The notes beneath the pieces are model-generated. The model saw only the letters and a program-made list of their open reading frames with translations. It had not been told where the DNA came from and made no database searches. The position numbers and the translations under genes are program-made. A DNA stretch of 64,000 bases from Edolisoma coerulescens (lineage: Eukaryota; Chordata; Aves; Passeriformes; Campephagidae), in the NCBI GenBank assembly GCA_013397115.1, contig VWZW01002569.1, positions 558,001-622,000 on the forward strand, written 5' to 3'. Shown here piece by piece: positions 51,732 to 64,000 of this stretch (within the stretch, counting starts at the first letter, position 1; every line of letters begins with the position of its first letter).

Positions 51732-54700
51732 TAATCATTTGGATGACAAGTGAAATGACCGAAAGAGAGAATCTCTACCAGCTTCACATTACTTTTGTCC
51801 TACCTGTGATGCAAAGATTTTTAAACTAGCAATCTGAATCTTATTGCCAAATAATAATTCCATTTTCTGTGAGAAGCAATCATCCTTCTGAACATCATGC
51901 TTGTAGGAAAATAGGTTATAGTGTCTGAATTTGCAAGAAAAATAATTGTTTTCAGTCCAGCTACAACAGTGTAACATCTGTGCTGAGAAAGCTGGTTCTA
52001 ATATACCCTGTCTTAGTCTTTTTAGAATCATAGTCATTGTATCTCAATTTGATTGCCAAGGAGACAGAAGCAGGAAAATGAATTATCTAAAGCTTTGAGA
52101 TCAGCAGCCAGTGAGAATATTCACACTGCCGTGATGGTCTTCCCCTGTGCTTGGTGCATAAGTCAAAATATATCTGACCTACATTAATAGCTGTACATTA
52201 ATTTGACTAAATACAATCACAGGGAGAATCATTCATACACGGCATAAGTAATTGTCTTTAAAGGGAAATACATTTCATTGTGCTACTCAGTCTTCTGTCC
52301 TGTGTCCTTGCAATGAGCATGGCACAGTGTTGCCAACTGTTTTATCTGGTAGCAGTCTAATGCCATTGTATTCAAAACAGTTTTTATAAATGACAACAGA
52401 ATTAGTACTATAATAACACCACAATATGATATCTACTTGGGCAATGTGTTTGCTATTCCTTATACTCCTATTTGCATGTAGATTTGTACCTGTGGTAAAT
52501 TAGTTTAGCAAGTTTGCTCTAATCTTGGCAAGTACACACATACACTTTGCCTATGTATGTATTTTGCCTATGTACCACATACTTACCAAGCGTCTGATTT
52601 TAAGAATAACACAAAACCCTTATAAGAATTCATGTTAACTGGTAAGACAGCCTTCACTAAAGACTTAGTATACACATTTCATTCAGTATTTTCTGAGGAC
52701 CAAATTTCCTTATATCTTTACATTCATGTCTAGAGAAACATTTTGTTACAGAATATTTTTCTGTTTCTGTCAAGAGGTATTCATTTAGCAGGAACTTTAA
52801 GCACGTGTTTAAAGGGTTTGCTGAAAAGGGGTCATGTGAAGAATCCATTGGTTCATTTGGGGTCAGTTATTTCTTAGTCTAGCTGCCAGCTGGCTTTGCT
52901 GTGATTCTCTGATCAATGAGACTTCTCCCAAGGAGGGAAGAGTTGAAAGACAATTCATCATCTTACAGCTGCAGTACAATTGGCATATTGAAATAAACTA
53001 TATGCAATTTAAATAATTTAAATACCCAAGTATTACTGTATTAGCTACTTCATGTGTTAAACTGTGTACTTTTTTTCTTATCAAACCATTAAGTAAGACA
53101 TTAGTCAGTTTGATTTTATGGTTGCCACTACCTACATCTAATTATGAATTCCTCGAACCTTTCTGATGAGCATTTATTGATATCAGATTTTTAGGCAATG
53201 ATAAATACTTGGAAAATTTGAACTTAAATATTAAGCAACATTGTGTGATTCAGGAGTCGGAAAAAATAGGAGTATTTTTTATATTTTAAGAAGTCTCTTG
53301 TTCTTTTTTTGCAGCTTCACTTTTCAAAAGTTTCTCACTCCATTTTAAGAATTCCATATTGATTGTATTTGCTCATTTATTTCTGATAAATTATTATTTT
53401 CAGATTAAATTTTATATTCCTTATTCTCATCTCAAAAATAAGTTTTGCTTGGTAAATTTAAGAAGACTCTTCAAATGTAAAAGATAGAGAATGAGTTGAA
53501 AATATAATTATTTTTTCTATAAAATTAAACTGTGACTAGATTTCTTATTGAGGATAGTTCTTCAGTTGTTTAAATAAAATTAACTGCTCTGACAGTTTGC
53601 TAGACAACATGAAATTTTGGAAGTTAAGTGAAATAATGAAAGGCAGTGAAACAAATAATTTTGCAACACTTAAAGTACATCATGCTCACTAACTTTTAGA
53701 GTAATGGCAATCTTTAATTAAGCCTCTGTTCCCTTCTGCAGATTTCCTAAGGAATAAAGAATGCTGTGAGGATAGACAAATAGGGGCAGAAACCCAGAGA
53801 AAATAAGTCATGCCTTTGGTAGAGTAAAATTTCTTTCTGTAGGCATGGCACAGACCCATATTAACAGGCTGAGTTCTTTTGCTTTCTGAGAGCTACTTTC
53901 CTCATTAAAAAATTTGGGGGTTTTCTTTAGTACTAGAGTTATCTAGTCCCAATTACTTTACTCCCAGTTACAGGAGCTTCACGTTAAGGACATTACTCAG
54001 CTGTTTGCATTTCCATCAGTGTCTCCTTCCTTTACAATCTAAATCAGAGTTGTCCAAGAGCAGAGGAGATCTGAGGTATAGACCCTCAGCTTCTCAACCG
54101 ATACACAATTCCAAAGTTTCATTCACCTCAATGAATGTAGGCTGATCTGGCAACAAAGGCAAGAGCACGAGAAGCTCCCTAGCTTTGGAATGCTGTCATT
54201 TGGCATTTGACATATGTTATAACTTCAATAAAGAGAACATATAGTCTGTGGATATATAATTCGTTTTAACATAAAATTCAATGTTGGTACAAATACATAC
54301 ATATCAGACAAAAGCAGAATTTTGTTTCCCGAACAGGAACTTGGTGAGATAAAAGACCTTTTAGGGTGAGCAATGTAATTTTCTTTAGAGACATTAAGAT
54401 ACGTTTTCAAAATTATACTATTAAAATCCCAGTTATTCAATATTTGGATCATTTGTATTAGATCTAGAGATCATCTGTGTAAGTCTCATTGCTCTCCACT
54501 CCTTCCAGCTGCTGTTGTTGAGGGCACTCACAGATTCCCAGAGGAGCAACATTTATTTGACTTTAGGACCCCTTGCTTCACAAGTCTGTTGTGAAATTAA
54601 AGACACTTGGCAAAGGAATTTACAGGGGTATTAACTGAAATACTGGCCAGCTTTTCACAAGATAAAATACAGTGGAGGACATATTTTAATTAAACTTCTT

Positions 54701-55132
54701 CTGCAGGAAGATGTCCTTAGGCAGCAAAAGCTGGGCTCCGCCTTGCCTCTCTGCTTCTGATGATAAACTGCTGAATCCTGTGTGTAGGAAAGGTTAGCGA
54801 ACTCCCATGTGTGTAACTGTGAAGGAATATTTTCCCAGTCACTGTCACACTGACACAGCTTATATTTTCTCTGAGTTCATTCTCAGTTTTAAAACCAAGC
54901 TACTCAAATTTGCCCAGCAGACATGAAGCCAATCAAGATTAGATTGTTTGCTTGAATTTGCTGCTAGAGTGGGATGGGCAGGGGTAAGGAAAAACATATG
55001 TTTTTGCCACAGTCTAAAGAGCAAATTTTTCTCCTCCGTGACAGTATTGGCCTGAGGAAAAAGACGTCTCTTCCCGTAACCCTCCCCTCACCAAACCCTT
55101 CTGCCATATTGACTTGTACCCTTTAACACAGG

Positions 55133-55161
55133 CAATGTATATTACAATGTATATTACAATG
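55133..55161. repeat. 12-bp tandem duplication
   Basis: The 12-base unit CAATGTATATTA occurs twice in tandem (55133-55144 and 55145-55156), followed by five bases of a third. Both full copies are identical. Confidence 0.9.
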
Positions 55162-56879
55162 AAAATATGAACTATCTTTTAAATTATCTACTAAATATGA
55201 ACCATTAGCCAGATACTGTATCAGGCTTTCTTTCTGAGGCATAGAGTAAGCTAAGTCCTGTAAATCCTCATACACATACTGGTTATATGTATAAAACATC
55301 AAAAGTAATTTCAGTGAGAATTGCCCTGCTTAAAACCAAATGGAGTTTGATACCTCACGATCAAAAACCTATTCTTTAAGTAGTCTTTCTCTTTCATTGA
55401 GATGATTTGAAAAGTAAGATACTACAACTCAGGGCAGGAATGCAGATTTTCTCTCACCATTCATGCTGTGTAGACAGCTTAAAACTCAGAAGGTGCTTGG
55501 GGCATACAAGCTGAAGCTCAACACCCACAAAACAAATTTATTTTACATTAAACTTGAAAAATATTTTAAATAATATGCTGGAATTCTAGGCACAGTAACT
55601 CCCTTGTCACATCAAAATTAAATCTGGGTTTGGGACACTACTGAGAATGCACAAGAAGTATTTGCAAAAACTGACTGCACTGAAGTGTGAAAAATCAATT
55701 AAAACTTCCAGCCACCTCTGGATATAAATATTTTCTGTGAAGTAAAATGTTGCAAAAAAGCTCATATTATAATTACGCACTTTACAAAGAATCCATTTTA
55801 TTTAAAAAAGAAAGTTAGAAGATTGAAATTGAATAGACAAAAAAGATTTTAATTACAGATTTAAATTGGATTGACTGATCTTTAAATATCAAACCCATAA
55901 ATATTATTTTATAACTCATATATTCTGCTTTATATTTATACATCTCCTTCCTTACATAGCACATGTGCTCAGACCTGACCAGGCAACCTTAGATAAGTGA
56001 ATACTCAATTTGATCTGAGGAGCCAAAAATCTGCAACTGCTGCTGCATAACCAAAGCCTTGACAGCTGAACATCGCCAGATTTGCCGTACTGCTCTGCAG
56101 CTTCGGACATAAAGCCACGGCGTGCTCTCACCACTCTTACCCTTCAGCCTTCCCAGTGTTTTGTGCTCTTACTACACCCTCCTTACAGTGGTGTATCAGC
56201 TTTGCTGCCTCACTGACTCATCTTTCTGCTGCATTTGGAACCTTCTTTAGTGAGGTGTAAGGAGTCTGAGTGAATCCCTCAGGAATTCCTCAGTTCAGCA
56301 AAGCATCTTCTGGCAAACGACAGTGGTCTCAGACATGCAATAAGAGGGGGCAGTGGGCTATCCAACTGTTCCAGTAATGAACTGGGTGGACTGCACTAAG
56401 GATACCAGTCAAGGTGAAGGAACTTTGTTGCCACTCCTACTTTCAACAGCTAGGTAATTGCCAATTTGCAATTCTCTAAACTCTGGGAGAGTTTTAACTT
56501 TATTTTAATAGGAGAAAACTTACTATAACAACTGAACAACTCAAATTAACTGTCTTTTACTACAGAAATGTCTAAATTACTCAGAGCAGTATTCCTATAC
56601 TGACTGAGCTGCTGAGAGACCTAGCACTCATTCCCCAAAGCAAATTACAACACGAAAATTAGTATCTCACTGGATCAGACCAGAGGGTTCAGAAAGTTTA
56701 GTGTCTTGTAGATGACCTTATGTATAGACTATACTTACTGCATTTATGGAAGTACTAAAATAAATGCAATATTTCTAGTTTAAGAAGCAAATGTTGTAAC
56801 AATTTGCCAAGATGACTTTATACAAACCTGTCAGAGGCTGGAAATATTAGTCTATAGCAAACACCATACTGCTGAGCAT

Positions 56880-56936
56880 TTTTTTGGTTTTTCTGTTGTG
56901 GTTTTTTTTCTTTTGCTTTGTTTTGTTTTGTTTTTA
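56880..56936. repeat. T/G-rich low-complexity tract
   Basis: A T-rich tract with interspersed G, including TTTTG repeated three times. It is the strand-reversed counterpart of the A/C-rich tracts elsewhere in the window, and might represent the same class in the other orientation. Confidence 0.75.
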
Positions 56937-59005
56937 AGCATGATGGATTTTAAAAAGTACTAGTTGACATTGATGCTGTCATTACACTCCCAGTTATGGT
57001 AGATATCACACTCAATAATGGTCCACAGAAAATGTTTGAAAGGGAAGTACAAGCAAGTTGTCAACTCATTAGTGAATCACACTCATGGTAAAAATGTCTT
57101 TTAACCTAAATTGTAAAAGAATATATTAAGATATTTTAATACACTTTCAAATATTAGTTTTCTTATCCTTAGTGTAACAATTGTGGACAATACAGTACAA
57201 CTAATTGACTGAATTAAAGCTAGAAAATTTGACATAATGTCCATTGGGAAGATCATTTATTTTGAATGGAGGTTTTTCTTTTTTAAATCATTTATAAAGG
57301 GAATAAAATAAACAGCACACTTGGGAACACGCAGGTATGTGGGTTAGTAGGCATGTTTGAACTTCAGTTCTATAAATTATTGATCTACTATGATCACTTG
57401 GTATTGTAACTCAAACTCAGAATGGCTTAACCTGACATCCCTGTACAAGTAAAATATTTATTTTTACTACAAGCAAAGAAGAATATGTTATCATTTCAAG
57501 TAAGCAACAGAAAGGGCAATGTTAGCTGATAAATAGCAGTCTGCAGCTGAGGTTATCCTGTCACTGCTAGAAAGCTGACACCAACTTAGCTCTAGCATTT
57601 CTAGACAGATGACTCTCATGCTTTAGATTGATCAACCTTTTCTTGAAATCCATGTTCCAGTGAATCAGCTACTACTTTATACAAGGAGAACATGCCAGAC
57701 TGTGCTGTAACCAGCTGTCCCTGCTCATCTCTTGTCAGCCTTTGCCTGTTAACTTTGCTGCTGCAGAGAGAAATGTTTTCATCAAGGAAAAGAGAAATAA
57801 AAGAATGGAAGAGAATGCAACAAGTTACAGAACTTCTGCTGGGACTTCATTCTCCATCCCTGTTTGGGACACCTTCCTGCTTCTTCCTATCCTAATGCAA
57901 ACATTGTACAGCTTGAGAACAGATAATCCCATTTCTACAGCTACAGACCCCAAACACAAAAACCCAAGAGCCAGGATAAGAAACAGACCATGAAGATAAG
58001 GATGCGGGAAACAGCTGTGAGGTGTTGATGGTGTCCATTACAAGAATCAACACAGGCAGGTGCAGTCGTGAGGAGGGATTTTCATGGGTCATTTTCTTTT
58101 CCAGCACTCACCTTTCAGGTATGGCAACAGTCAAAGCAGTTGGGTATGTGTGACAAGTTTATATGAGACAAAGCCTGGCACTAACAGCATGTGACAGGCT
58201 CTAACAGAGTCCTACAGAAAAAGTTATAGGAGCTTCTTGCCTTTTAAGTCGAGGGAAAGAAAAAAAAAGTCACAACACTTGCCATATATACTTAGACTTT
58301 ATAGACTTATTGACTTTATAGAACTCACCTTGTCATTTCCTGTAGGATTTCATTTCCTTGTGGTGGCAACAGTTGATGCAATGAGTTTGTTTGGTGAGGC
58401 TGGTATGCAAGTCTATGAAATGTAATGGTTTCTAGGCTAGCATTGTGTTTTTCCTATCTTAAACAAGCTGGTGCCAATGCTTTCTAATTTGAATTAGTAA
58501 TCACATCCTACACATTACAAACCATCAGATCTCAGCTGCTATCAAGCTGTTCCGTGTTGCCAGCTATCCTTGATAGAAGATCATTTGATTGTTGCTTGGT
58601 GGTTGCTAAGACAGTCCTGAAAAGTCTCATTCATGCAGTATAGGATTTGTTCAATGCTTTAGTTTCCAAGCTACCTGTCTCTCCAAATGAGTTTCACAAT
58701 GGATTTTGTGGCATATCAAAAAATCCCATCCTTGCTCAGAGTTTTTCAAGAAATTCCCCGTATTTCAGTGCTCTCAAATAAGCAGGACCTGACTGTGAGA
58801 AACTTCTGATAGAAATCCACCACTGTCGTGGGCTGACCCAGGCCGGATGCTGGGCACGCACAAAAGCAGCTCATTCACTCCCCTCAGCAGCTGAACAGAG
58901 AGAAAATTTAATGAAAGGTTCATCAGTTGAGATAAGGACCAGGAGAGATCACTCACCAAATACCATCACAGGCAAAACAGGATCAACTCAGAGATATGAA
59001 GTGAA

Positions 59006-59011
59006 TTTATT
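59006..59011 (-). promoter_or_regulatory. LTR poly(A) signal (AATAAA)
   Basis: AATAAA on the minus strand inside the LTR, about 180 bases before its 3' end, in the context GCAATAAATTCACTT. This is where avian ERVL-type LTRs carry their polyadenylation signal. Confidence 0.75.
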
Positions 59012-59703
59012 GCTAACAAAATCAGAACAGGATAATTAGAAGTAAAATAAACCCTTAAAAACACCTTTCCCCTATCCCTCCCTCCTTCCGCCTCTACCTC
59101 CTTATCCCAGCAATGCAAGTACGCAGGAAATGGGGGTTATGGTCAGTTCATCACCCGTAGTTTTGTCCCACTACTCAGGCAGAGAAGTTGTTCTCCTGCT
59201 GCACGATGGGGTCCCTCCAACGGGAGACAGTTCTCTGTGACCTTCTCCAGCGTGGCTACATCTCAAGAGCATCAGCTCCCTGTGACCTGCTGCAATGTGA
59301 GTCCATCCCATGGGCAAACACTCCTCCCAAAACTGCTGCAGTGTGGGTCCCTCTTCCATGGGGTGCAGTCCTCCAAGGACAGGCTGCTCCAGCCTGGGAG
59401 CAGGGCCCGCCTCTCCACGGGTCTCCCATGGGCTGACAGCCTTCTCTAGGCATTCACCCATTCCAGTGTGGGGCTCCTCCATGACCTGCAGCTGGATCTC
59501 TGCATTCCCTGTGGATCCTCATGGGCTGCAGGGGCACAGCTACTTCACCACGGTCTTCACCATGGCCTGCAGAGGAATCCTGGCTCCAGCGCCCCTCCTT
59601 CTGCACTGACCTTGGTGCGTCCATGTTGTTCTCCTCACATGTTCTCATTCTGCTCTTTGGCCAAAATTAAAACTGTGCAACAACTTTTGTTTGGATTTCT
59701 TCT

Positions 59704-59711
59704 TAAATATA
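59704..59711 (-). promoter_or_regulatory. Putative LTR TATA box
   Basis: TATATTTA on the minus strand within GATAATATATTTAAGAAG, about 190 bases from the LTR 5' end. The same position in related avian LTRs holds a GATAACATATTTAAG core-promoter element. Whether it still drives transcription is unknown. Confidence 0.55.
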
Positions 59712-59896
59712 TTATCACAGAGGCGTTACCATTTTTAATTGGCCCACCTTGGAGGCACATCCATCTTTGGAGCCACCAGGGATTGGCTCTGCCAGACATG
59801 GAGGAAGCTTCTGGCAGCTTCTCAAAGAAGCCATCCCTGTGGTCCCCCTGGTCCCAAAAACCAGGCTGTGCAAATCCAATACAAGCACACAAACCT

Positions 59897-61806
59897 GAAT
59901 TAGAGTTTTACATACTGTCAGATTTTCTGTTCTTCAGCATTATCAGACAAGTACCCTCCTGTTTCTAAAAGCATTTCTAATTAAATTATACCAAACCATA
60001 CATTAATTAGCAGAATCCATATTTCCCTGTACAGACCATAGTTTCTAATTCAGATGGATATTTGGCTAAGCAAAATCTGGACAGTTATTTTGCTGACTGC
60101 AAGACAAAACACAACATTTCTGTCCTTATTTTGTTCATGCTCTGCTGAATATTGGAATCAAAGTGAGATGAGGAACACAGGAAAGCCTCTTTTTGTGCCA
60201 AAGCTCATCTGCTTTTACTACACCATTTAATCTCATGATCACTTTCACACTGTCTGTTCTGCTTTAGCAAAACAGTAACAAGCCTATCCTTTCATACCAA
60301 CATATTCCACTATGAAAACAAGCTAAATAGAGTTAGATTTAATATTTTTCTTCCCAATTATGCAATTGTTAATGAAAAAAAAGTGCACACCTATAACATT
60401 TAATAGACACAATTTTAAATATTCCTTTACAGATACTGGGAAGATTTTTTGACTGTTAGGTTGTTTATCTGGTGTGTAGATATGCTAAAGTGGGAAGAAG
60501 GTTAAATTTACAAACACTTAACCAAAGTATGCCTTTTCCAAAGCATGCCATGGACATCACAAAATCGTGTATGTGTTTGACTGAAATTATCATAAAATTT
60601 CATTCCTAGGAAAAAAAAATGGTCAGATAAAGTGAGGTTTGAAGAGGAGGAAGAAGTGACCCCTTCACTTGGCATGTCCCATTCACCATAACTGTGAAAG
60701 CCAATTTTCCTTTTTTCTATCTTGCTTTACAGTGTCCCAATGTAAACCTTCTAAGCAAGATTTCTAAGAGCAGATTTTTTGATCTTTTTTTTCATATCAG
60801 TGAATTTTGCTACTAAAATTAGAACTAGCAAAGTTAGATTTAGCTTAGTTGTTTTTTTTCAAATGAAATCATTGGTAGAGTAAAAAGCCTGATTTTTTAA
60901 AATATTATTTCCTCATACAATAGAATGGGCAAAAATCTACATTTTTGTTGCTAATATTTTACAAAATTAAAATCTTGTGTGGCAGGGACTGGTTAGAGGG
61001 TAAGAAATCACACAGTTTGTCTGTGAAATGATTGTTTTATCACGAACATTTTTTATAAGAAATGTAGCAATTCTGAAAAGAAGGTTCATTAAGTCTCTAG
61101 AGTGCTGAATGCATGTCTCCAAAGAACAGAGGAGGTAAATGAATTGTCCTTTCCCGTGCTGATAACAAACTTTGTGATTACTCAAATTCATAAGAATCGT
61201 ACTTTTATCCAGAAGTTCAATAAAGGATTGAAGTTAGTATGCCTTATTTTAAATGAAATTTTGGATTTTCCTACAGTTTTTCAAGAGTCAGAAACTCTAC
61301 CTCATAAGAATATGACTACCTTAGAGTATGAGTACCAAATTAAGATATATATTTATGGTTTCCAGTAAAACTATGATGCTTCAGTGTTCAATGAATTGAA
61401 TTTTAATATTAAGCTGCTTTTTTCCCCCACATGGATTTTTGGTAGCACATACGTGAACTTGTGATCTGATCAAAAGATCAGACTGCCATGGACCACATCT
61501 GATATCTATTACAATATGGAATCAAAATATAAGGAAATTGGTCAGAGTAGTATATTTTAAGTAAATTTTAAGTAAATCTAGTGTAATATCTTGGGGGAAT
61601 CAGTGAAAAAAAGCTGTTATGCTTTACAAGCAAAAGTTAAATAACAAGGGAGGATGCAGGGTGTGAGTCTGTCATATAAAATTTACCCTGCAGTACAATT
61701 TTCTATCATTTTCTTCACACTTAAGCATTGCAATGCAAGGGTTTTATCCACACTAGCTAACACAAAAATATTGTGGACTCCAGCTGTCCCCTGCTTTGAC
61801 TACCTC
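59897..61806. other. Unique AT-rich noncoding DNA
   Basis: No gene or known repeat apart from an 11-bp direct duplication at 61554-61575. Open frames are at most 88 codons (61102-61368, +) and have no family resemblance. Confidence 0.72.
61554..61575. repeat. 11-bp tandem duplication
   Basis: ATTTTAAGTAA is present twice head to tail without mismatch (61554-61564 and 61565-61575). It is AT-rich and noncoding. Confidence 0.9.
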
Positions 61807-61955
61807 TGAACTTGGAGAAGAGAAGGCTCCAAGGATTCTACAAGAGAATGGCAAAGGACTTTTTACAAGGGCAAGTAATGATAGGACAAGGGGGAATGGC
61901 TGTAAACTGAAGTAGGGTGTTAGATTTAGCTTACATATTGGAAAGAAATAATATC
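61807..61955 (+). mobile_element. CR1 LINE fragment E (near the ORF2 C terminus)
   Basis: A short, diverged + strand piece of CR1. It begins in the segment encoding LEKRRLxG (61812 onward) and runs through the sequence equivalent to ACAAGGGCA.GTAATGA.AGGACAAGGGG to the last ORF2 codons (about 61955). There is a small deletion after the first segment. The CR1 3' UTR and terminus are absent, so both ends are missing, and the divergence suggests an old copy. The minus-strand frame at 61753-61959 is antisense to it. Confidence 0.85.
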
Positions 61956-64000
61956 TCAAAAATCATCTGGATTATGCCTTAAATAATTTAACTTTTTTGC
62001 ATCTTTTTTGCAGCTGCTATCCAAAAGGTTCCTGCAGAAGACGTACAAGCCTATACTATCACCTCAACCATAAGTGTGTGCATGTCTTGACCTTTCAATT
62101 TCCTTGAGAGCCATACCCACTGGATATGATTATTAAAACAAAGAGAAAAAAAGCTTCACCGCACTCAGGCATTTTCAGGAAAAAAATAATCTAGCTAATG
62201 GAAAGTGCTTGTCAGTGTTTGCTTTTGTCTTTTCCCTTGCATGTTCAGCTGAACTTAATCTACTGTTTGCAGTTAGACAAAAGGCAGGACAAATTACATG
62301 TTTGCCTACGCCTATTCAAAGAAAGGGAACAAAGGTTTCAGAATCAGCTACAGCAAATGGAGTTATTTTTCTCACTCTTTACAAATATTTAAGCTGTAAG
62401 CATTTGAGCTGCAGAAATAGCAAGCTTAGCTGAAACTGCCTTTTCCCAAAAAACCTGAAAAGACTGTTAAAAAATAAAAAAGACACTTCTTTTCACTTAC
62501 CATGCAAATATTTTGAAGAACATTTAAGAGAAAGAAATTTTAGATTTGATTTTACAAGACAAGATCCATTTTAAGTACCGCAGTTTTGTGTTTAGGTTCT
62601 TTTGATGAAAGAATGAAGAAAGTAGCCAAATCCACAAAAATATTTCTTTTATTTGGAAAACATTTGTTTAATAACAATTCTGGTGTACTCCTGGTCCTAA
62701 GAAATACCATACTCCACAAATTTATATAATTCTAAATTAAATACATTCTGTAATTTTACCATAAAACTCTCACCACTAGTTCAGCTGCCTACTGTATTTA
62801 TTTCTGATATTTTACTGTACCACCATGTTGCTTCTTGCAGCATGTCTTATGTAATTTACTGAGCCCAAAGGACACACATTTTGCTGTGCAACATGGAGCA
62901 GAGAGAATCAATAAATTTCTTCCAGGGGAGGTTAGCCATTTAAAAAAAAAAAATGGTTTAAAGTGTTTTCTACTGCAACAATTTCCACTGTTTCGGAAAA
63001 CAGGAGATTTTGGCAATGGGGTGGGTCATGATATACTATGTCATGATATACCAGAATTTTTTGAGGTCAATGGCATGTTTTGGAAAAGGCATACTTTGGT
63101 TAATTAAATTTTTGTAAATATAACCTTCTCCCAACTTTAACACATCTGATACCTGCACTGGTTTTGAAATAGAGTTGTGGCGTAGCACTGTCTTTGTTAG
63201 TTACAACACACTCATAGTTGTCCACCACTGTGGTTCTCTTCTTCTGGTTGCATGCCATTTTAAGGGAAAATGAAAAATACTGCCATTTTTAGAATGAAGT
63301 AAAGGTCCTTGCTCCTTCACAATTGAAAAGCAGGCAGCTGCAGGCCAGAATTTCACTCATACACCTTTCTGTGGGCTACCTGAGCAGGAAGGCAGCTACA
63401 GTACTAAGACAAAAAGAAATGGCAACTATCAGCTTTGAGCACTGGAGACACCAGATTATGATATATAAATGGGGATACTCATCAGGGATATGTTTTAATA
63501 ATGCAGGTACAAGGAGCTTAGAAATGGACTGAAAAAAATTAATTTATTTTAAAATATGGTTGCTATGCTATAATTTTCTCATTTGCCACCAACTAGTCAA
63601 ATAAATCAATCATTTTATCTCATAATTATTTAATGATTAACCCCTCTAAGTACTCCTATACAGTGCTAAAGCAGCAGAAGAATACCTCTTCTCTAGAGTG
63701 AATGTTCAGTTTTACGTAGCCGAAGAGAAAATATCTATCTATTTAACAAAACCTAGTACAGGAAAACAAATCAGATTTTCTTCTGGAAAAATATTTCATG
63801 ATAAGCAAATGAGATCTTGGTCTAGAGAATGCTATGAATATCTGAAAGTACATATATAATTGCATAGGCATATGTGTCTGAGAGGAGTCAAGTCATCCCT
63901 GTGTTTCTGTAGCTATTTCCACAGCATATGGGTATGTGTGCATAGAGACAAGACTCTTTAGCACTAGCATTTCTTAGATTTTTCTGTCTCTATTCTATCT
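61956..64000. other. Unique AT-rich noncoding DNA
   Basis: No gene, RNA or transposon is recognised to the end of the window. A short direct repeat lies at 63025-63051 and a run of 12 A at 62942-62953. Frames are at most 90 codons (62835-63107, +) without family resemblance. Confidence 0.72.
63025..63051. repeat. Short direct repeat (GTCATGATATAC, twice)
   Basis: Two identical 12-base copies at 63025-63036 and 63040-63051, separated by three bases (period 15). Each contains the palindrome TCATGA. Confidence 0.85.

Larger units (their letters stand above)
51732..58823. other. Unique AT-rich noncoding DNA
   Basis: Seven kilobases with no recognisable gene, RNA or transposon. The longest frames are about 83 codons and unremarkable. 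Small repeats at 55133-55161 and 56880-56936 are listed separately. Confidence 0.72.
58824..59896 (-). mobile_element. Solo LTR of an avian ERVL-type endogenous retrovirus
   Basis: A GC-richer block of about 1.07 kb that reads on the minus strand as a complete long terminal repeat. It opens near 59896 with a GGTTTGTGTG start and continues with the GAGAAGCTGCCAGAAGCTTC segment. A TATA-like element follows, then a long region of diverged repeats built on CCCATGG and CTGGAGCAG words, an AATAAA signal, and the segment GGTGAGTGATCTCTCC. It ends GGGTCAGCCCACGACA at 58824. Order, length and motifs match the ERVL-type LTRs widespread in bird genomes. No gag, pol or env sequence lies on either side, so it is a solo LTR left by recombination. 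I see no clear 5-bp target duplication, so it is old or its 5' terminus has decayed. The 103-codon (-) and 166-codon (+) frames inside it are not genes. Confidence 0.88.

Noticed and set aside
58090..58121. Acceptor TTCTTTTCCAG and donor CAG|GTATGG 14 bases apart as a microexon
   Set aside because: The donor is weaker than at 18988, the interval is very short, and such pairs are expected by chance in pyrimidine-rich DNA.
59468..59968. 166-codon frame on the + strand
   Set aside because: It lies almost wholly antisense within the ERVL-type LTR, whose GC-rich composition lowers stop-codon frequency. LTRs of this type do not encode protein.
1..64000. Bacterial-style systems, CRISPR arrays, operons or tRNA genes
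   Set aside because: I looked for regularly spaced direct repeats, ribosome-binding-site/ORF arrays and the tRNA T-loop GGTTCGA-type motif on both strands and saw none. Repeat content shows the window is avian nuclear DNA.

Overview
The window is vertebrate nuclear DNA and almost certainly from a bird. The evidence is its repeat content: five fragments of the avian/reptilian CR1 LINE, recognised from the CR1 3' untranslated region and from ORF1 and ORF2 protein relics, and one long terminal repeat of the kind carried by avian ERVL-type endogenous retroviruses. The rest is AT-rich, with stop codons in every frame, no CpG island and no operon-like gene packing. I cannot name the species or the chromosome.

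I found no intact protein-coding gene, tRNA, rRNA or CRISPR array. The open frames outside repeats are at most 137 codons, which is what chance gives at this base composition, and none resembles a family I know. The window is best read as a gene desert or the inside of a long intron.

Layout: 1-3269 unique; 3270-3625 CR1 fragment A (+); 5211-5271 a 19-bp tandem repeat; 6451-6549 a C-rich tract, a 9-N gap and a fold-back; 8602-8618 a canonical G-quadruplex motif; 9788-10272 CR1 B (-); then about 20 kb unique; 30371-31985 CR1 C (-), the most complete copy in gene content, with relics of the ORF1 esterase, the ORF2 endonuclease and reverse transcriptase; 36675-36852 an A/C-rich low-complexity tract; 41062-41310 an unidentified GC-richer block; 50722-51731 CR1 D (+); 58824-59896 a solo ERVL-type LTR (-) with recognisable TATA box and poly(A) signal; 61807-61955 CR1 E (+); the remainder unique.

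The most interesting observation is that CR1 copies C and D, 20 kb apart and in opposite orientation, share the same internal deletion. It removes the reverse-transcriptase catalytic core between the segment just after motif A and the C-terminal region, and the two copies align without gaps across the junction. This suggests a non-autonomous, internally deleted CR1 lineage that was copied in trans, rather than two independent deletions.
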